Part shown: in pieces, positions 59,601 through 64,000 of the stretch
How positions within the stretch are numbered: position 1 is the first letter of the stretch
Layout of the letters: the number at the start of each line of letters is the position of its first letter
Assembly (NCBI RefSeq): GCF_000499845.2
Contig: NC_023759.2
Coordinates: forward strand, 16,466,947 to 16,530,946
From: Phaseolus vulgaris
Lineage: Eukaryota > Streptophyta > Magnoliopsida > Fabales > Fabaceae
Length of the DNA: 64,000 bases
Reading direction: 5' to 3'
Made by a program: the position numbers and the translations under genes
The notes under the pieces: model-generated
The model's input: the letters and a program-made list of their open reading frames with translations, nothing else
Databases searched by the model: none
What the model was told of the DNA's origin: nothing

Positions 59601-62125
59601 CTTGTTCAGGTCAGTGAAATCGACGCACATGCGCCATTTCCCATTACTCTTCTTCACCAGCACGACATTTGCCAGCCATTCAGGGTACTGGACTTCCCTG
59701 ATGTGGCCTGCAGCGAGGAGTTTCTGTGTTTCGTCCCTGATCGCCTGCCTCCTCTCCTCGTTGAACTTTCTTCTTCTTTGTCGCACTGGTCTCACCAAGT
59801 TGTCCATCGCCAGATGATGGCACAAGAAGTCGGCATCGATCCCGGGCATGTCCGAAGCGGACCATGCAAACGCGTCCAGATGCCGCTCAATCACCTTGGC
59901 GATCTGGTCCCGGAGCTCAACCTCCAAGGATCTTCCCAGCTTGAAGATCTTTCCCCCGATTTCTCTCTTGAGCCACTGCTCGACGGGTTTTGGTCTGGTT
60001 TCTCTGGCGATCACCGCCCTGGCGATCACCGCCCTGGCGATTCCCAGCTCTCTCGCTTCCTCAGGGCGATTCCTTGCCTCTTCCTCCTCCAGACCGGCGT
60101 TCCCCTCCCCCAGCTCAGCGTCCACCATCTCCACGTCCCTTCCGGCGGTCTCTTCTGTTACCGTCGATCTGGGCTTCACACCAGGGGGCGGGGTGGTTGT
60201 TACATAACTCACCGATCTCTTGTTTTTCAGGCTATTCTCATAGCACTTCTTCGCTTCCTTCTGATCGGATTTGATGGTGATAACCACCCCCTCCATAGAC
60301 GGCAACTTCACCTTCATGTGCCGGGTCGACGGTATGGCACCTATCCTGTTGAGCGTGGGTCTTCCCAATAGGATGTTGTACGCTGAAGGAGCGTTTACAA
60401 CGAGGTATTTGATTTTCTCCGTTCTTGAACCCGCCACATCTGTAAACGTTGTCCTTAATCCTATGTACCCCTGACCTCCACCTGGTCACCAGCGAAACCA
60501 TACAAACACCCTCCATAGGGCCTCAGCTGGTCAAGGGGCAGCTCCAACTGCGTGAAAGTCGGCCAAAACATCACATCTGCCGAGCTTCCTTGGTCCACTA
60601 GCACCCTGTGGACCTTTCTTCCTGCTGTTATCAGCGAAATTACTATGGGATCGTTGTCATGAGGCACAACATCCCGGAGATCTTGCTTGGTGAATGTAAT
60701 ATCCACTTCCGGCGAGTGGTCTTCAAACATATCAACCGTCATCACAGACCTCGCGTACCTCTTCCTTTGTGATGCGATGCATCCACCTCCTGAGAAACCC
60801 CCTGCAATGGTGTGGATCTCTCCATGCGTGGGCATCTCGTGCTGCTGAGCCTCAGCACCTGCTGGTTGGGAGCTCGACGCACCCCCCGTCCTTCTGTCCA
60901 GCAAATAGTCGTTTAGGAACCCGCTCTTAACCAGATCGTCGAGCTAGTATCCTAATGCTAAGCACGAGTCCACTGTATGGCCAAAGCCCTGGTGAAACTC
61001 ACACCAGGCGTCTGGCTTTGGTCCCAGCACCTTGTCGCCCACCTTTTCTGGCGCCTTCAACCTGGTAGATATATTGGGAATGGCGATCAGGTCTGCCAAT
61101 CCCATGACAAACTTGTGCTTAGGCGGGCGATTATATTCCCGGCGTGCTGGTTGCTGGCGTCCTTGGCCCCTACCCTTGTTCTTCCTTGGATCATAGGGAT
61201 GGCGAGTCCTCTGATCCCTTCTGGTCGCCGCTGTCTCCAGCACCCTTTGCGGCTGGATCCTGGTCTGGGCGCGTGGCCTAGCGGGAGCCACGCTTCCTCT
61301 CTTCTCGGCGACTTCGCTCTCGTCGGCGATGTGGGCCACCGCAAGTCGCCTAACCTCAGCAAACGTGGCGGGGTGAGCCCTGATCAATGCCTCGCAGAAT
61401 GGTCTCGGCAGCACGCCCTTCTTAAATGCATAGACTAGCATTTCTTCATCCTTGGCCGGCGATCTGACCATCTGCGCCCCAAAGCGATTTAGGTAGTCCC
61501 TGAGGGACTCTCCCTGATACTGCCTTATATCAAACAGGTCGTAAGACACCCTGGGCGGTGCCTTATTCACGATGTACTGCTCGACGAAAATCTTCGAGAA
61601 CTGTTGAAAACTGGTTATGTGACCGTTAGGCAGGCTCACAAACCATTCCAGCGCCGTTCCCTGGAGCGTGCTCACGAACATCTTGCATTATACGGCGTCT
61701 GACCCCCTTGACAGCATCATCTGCGTATGGAACGTGGTGAGATGAGCCTCTGGATCCTCCACGCCGCTAAAAACAGCATTAACAGGAACCACACTCGTAG
61801 GAATAGGCGTGTCAGTAATCGCCTGATCGAAGGGCATAGGAAAAACACGAGGTGGCGACGACGGCGCGACCTCTTCAGCAATAGAACACCCTTGCTGCTC
61901 CTGAAGAGCTTGACGCAGCTCCTCAGTCACCTTGCTAAGCTCGTCATTCCTGGCCCGAGAAGCGGTCAGGTCCTCGTGCATTCTCGCCTGCTCTATGCGC
62001 GAGGCTTCCACAATTGCCTGCAACGAGCGCATAATCTCTACCATCTGCGCCATGGTCATGGCGGCGGCGCCCTCAGCAGCGACGGGCGCAACTGGACTTG
62101 AACGATTGCTTCTCATTTTTCTCAT
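56673..62125 (-). pseudogene. gag-pol polyprotein of copy C; pol open for 1,254 codons, gag broken
   Basis: Start ATG 62125-62123 (MRKMRSNRSSP). gag has stops at 61690-61688 (TAA) and 60946-60944 (TAG, where A and B encode Gln). A one-base loss near 60465 shifts frame just after the protease DQGSSADVM. From 60437 to 56673 the frame is open for 1,254 codons. Residues about 205-420 are RT with YVDD at 370-373; about 512-590 RNase H; about 646-770 the second RNase H-like domain (WVLSVDGSS); about 905-955 the integrase HHCC finger; core Asp near 980 (WGIDILGPF), Asp near 1040 (SDNGTQF) and Glu near 1075 (HPQTNGQVE), a DD35E pattern. The last residues are HLKLYYS. All signature residues I checked are present, so most pol enzymes could still fold if expressed. 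Confidence 0.95.
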
Positions 62126-62536
62126 GAAACTTGGCAAATCACAGAATGCAGCGAACAACACTTACTTCAGCTACGATCGATTCAGCGATCAATCGGAAAA
62201 AACTGCGTGAAATTCCGCAAGAAAACTCAAGAACACCGCGAACATTCAAAGAAACCTGCAACTCCACCATAAACCACCGCTTCTCCCACGGACAACACAA
62301 CGAGCCAAAGAACTCAAACTTCACCGAACAAGTTACGCGAAAACAGCGGAAAACTTCACTTCACCGGACAAAAATCCAAACGAACGGTGGAAAACGCGAA
62401 AACACCGAATAAATCTCAAACGAACAGCGAACGATGGTTGCACCAGCACACAACCATGCAGAAAACTACGAAAACCTCCAAGAACTCACGCTGTGGATGG
62501 GAACAGGTTTTACACGGCCCCACGGTGGGCGCCTGA
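62126..62536 (-). other. Leader and primer site of copy C
   Basis: The primer site TCAGGCGCCCACCGTGGG occupies 62536-62519 on the minus strand, directly after the 5' LTR; then about 390 bp of leader to the gag ATG. Confidence 0.65.
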
Positions 62537-63355
62537 TGATCCTGCCTGTTGACCAGAACGTTGGAACCTGCCTCGTCAAAGGATCGACGTGTGCACCGCT
62601 TCAAACCTCCGTCCTTCTCCAAGATCCACCTCAAGAACCTGCAAAAGAACATAGCGGCGCCGCTGCGGCCGATCGCACTCCAACGCCCAAGTCAGTGACC
62701 GAACCACCAAATACTAAGAGCAAGAACACTCTAGAACTCTCAAGGAACCGTGTAATGTTCTCTCTCACAGTATGCTCAAGAACTCGCAAGCGTAAAGAGT
62801 ATAATCTGAACGTGCGTACCTCAAAAGTTCGTTGGGGAACCCTTAAATACCTGGTTACTTTCTCTCTCCTGGCAGTTACAGACTTGGACACGTGGCTCGC
62901 ATCCAGTCGTACACGTGCCATCATCTGGAGCCTCCTTGACTTGGGCGCTGCGTCTGACTCTCTTTTTGGCTAAGTTACTTATGCATGGTACTACCCAGTG
63001 CATAGCTAACTTGGGAGTGCAATCTCTACTGGAACGGGCGAGTTAGGGTGCCTTCGTATACCTTCCCTGTGGTCTCGCCGGCCGCCTTCATAATCTGCAC
63101 CACCTTCATCTCTGGCGATGTGCTTGCTCTGGCGATCTCCAATCACTTGGTCGCCTGAGTTTACATCTGGCGACTTCATCTTTAACCCGGTGATCGCCGA
63201 TTCTGGTATGCTGGAGATCGGAACACGCCAACTTGATAACTGGCGACTTGACGAGCCCCCCGACTTCCTTCCCCTCTGCCAACCTGGCGCCTTGTCAACA
63301 CGCCTATACTGTAGCTGGATGCCACGTCATCACTTCCGACTACCAGGGCGGTACA
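62537..63355 (-). repeat. 5' LTR of copy C
   Basis: 819 bp; it reads TGTACCGCC.. to ..GGCAGGATCA on the minus strand. The TATA position reads TATTTAAG (62842-62849). It matches 51399-52193 apart from a 24 bp indel and few substitutions. Confidence 0.95.
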
Positions 63356-63360
63356 GGTTT

Positions 63361-63639
63361 CAAAACCAAGCACACTGAAATATCCTTTTGTATTGTTCCT
63401 GCTCATGTAGTTCTCAACAAAATGACATCTGTATTGACTAGTAGTGCTCGATCCAGATGTTGATAAACAACTCAAAAAAGATAATTAAAATAGAAGGAAT
63501 ATTTTCATTGTTAACATACGCAAATACCAATAAAAGTTGTTGAGAATAAAAGTAGTTAGCACCCGAAAATAAAGGTGCACGTAAACAATATGTTTTTCTA
63601 TTATGATTATATGTTTTTTATTGAGATTATATTCTCCTT
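63361..63639. other. Right flank of copy C, non-coding
   Basis: AT-rich, no gene recognised. Confidence 0.4.
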
Positions 63640-63917
63640 ATTGAAATCTTACTATGGTAAGATTAGAGAAAACCGTTGAAGGAATATCTTTAAAAGGGGC
63701 TTGAGACCCCTAGTAAAGGTATGTTGTTTCTGAATACTTGAGACTGAATCTGATTTGATATTTTTGGATCTCTCACTGACTTGATCGTCAAAGTGTGATC
63801 AACGGGTAGTGTCTCCTTTGATCCAGTGGAGCACCAAGTACCTCAAAGCACTAATTGGAGACAAATCAGAGGAGGAATTTGTCCATTCAATCTACCCGAG
63901 GTCAACCGACGAGAACA
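63640..63917 (+). repeat. 3' part of an LTR related to the solo LTR at 31286
   Basis: It has CTTTAAAAGGGG (TATA-like, about 63690), GGTATGTTGTTTCTGAATAC, then CTCACTGACTTGATCGTCAAAGTG (shared LTR motif, diverged) and ends GTCAACCGACGAGAACA at 63917. The tail and order match 31741-31984. The start of the LTR could not be placed, and no matching target duplication was found. Confidence 0.55.
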
Positions 63918-64000
63918 ATCTCCTTGAACCTATCGCAGTATACTTACGTTGTTGCATATCATTATGTGGTATTCTTAAAATCCAACTTTGTGATACAGCA
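63918..64000. other. End of window, no feature seen
   Basis: No gene or repeat recognised. Confidence 0.3.

Larger units (their letters stand above)
51399..63355 (-). mobile_element. Copy C: Tat-type Ty3/gypsy retrotransposon, inverted, TSD GGTTT
   Basis: The element reads right to left: 5' LTR 62537-63355, gag-pol 62125-56673, tandem repeats, antisense gene on the plus strand 52792-55417, 3' LTR 51399-52193. The target duplication GGTTT is at 51394-51398 and 63356-63360. Among the three copies it has the longest unbroken pol. gag has two stops and there is one frameshift at the protease. The antisense gene has two stops and a 13 bp duplication. Confidence 0.95.

Noticed and set aside
63356..63917. 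Complete solo LTR at the right end
   Set aside because: The 3' end is clear, but I found no TG start with a matching 5 bp repeat (ATCTC), so only the 3' part is reported.

Overview
The window is plant nuclear DNA, almost certainly from a dicot and probably a legume. It holds one broken disease-resistance-type gene at the left edge and about 60 kb of nested LTR retrotransposons. Support comes from plant-style introns, a TIR-NBS resistance gene (a class typical of dicots), and Ty3/gypsy and Ty1/copia proteins whose closest remembered relatives are legume elements. I see no bacterial features, tRNA, rRNA or CRISPR. Species assignment is inference. || Layout: 1-1259 (-) is the 5' part of a TIR-NBS(-LRR) gene with two frameshifts. 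1260-6111 is non-coding apart from a 1,020 bp solo LTR (3527-4546). 6117-20270 (+) is Tat-type Ty3/gypsy copy A (888 bp LTRs, target duplication GTAGT). 20889-28612 is a decayed Ty1/copia element whose 5' LTR is split by a deletion-derivative Ty3/gypsy element (21003-26043, target duplication AAAAT). 28618-31984 holds three solo LTRs in a row. 32667-33860 (-) is an old gypsy protease/RT remnant. 34081-47978 (+) is Tat copy B, which carries three LTRs instead of two. 47984-50122 holds LTR fragments with one solo LTR inserted inside another. 50150-50899 (-) is a gypsy gag remnant. 51399-63355 (-) is Tat copy C (target duplication GGTTT). The right end holds a truncated LTR-like piece. || Copies A, B and C are one family. 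Each has LTR, primer site, gag-pol (gag with a CX2HX4HX4C knuckle, protease DQGSS, RT YVDD, RNase H, a second RNase H-like domain, integrase DD35E), a tandem-repeat 3' region, then a second gene on the opposite strand lying convergent to pol, then the 3' LTR. The second gene appears to have a 5'-UTR intron and one coding intron at the same places in all three copies. It would encode a protein of about 826 residues: a globular gypsy-associated domain, a Pro-rich basic linker and a long coiled coil. No copy is intact. C has the longest open pol (1,254 codons). B has the best-preserved antisense gene (one stop codon). In A a segment of the antisense gene has been amplified into a 340 bp tandem array of eight full units with an alternating, higher-order pattern. 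|| The most notable points are the conserved spliced antisense gene, the birth of a satellite-like array inside it, the three-LTR structure of B (best read as insertion of the family into itself followed by recombination), and a short LTR motif shared by otherwise different LTR families.
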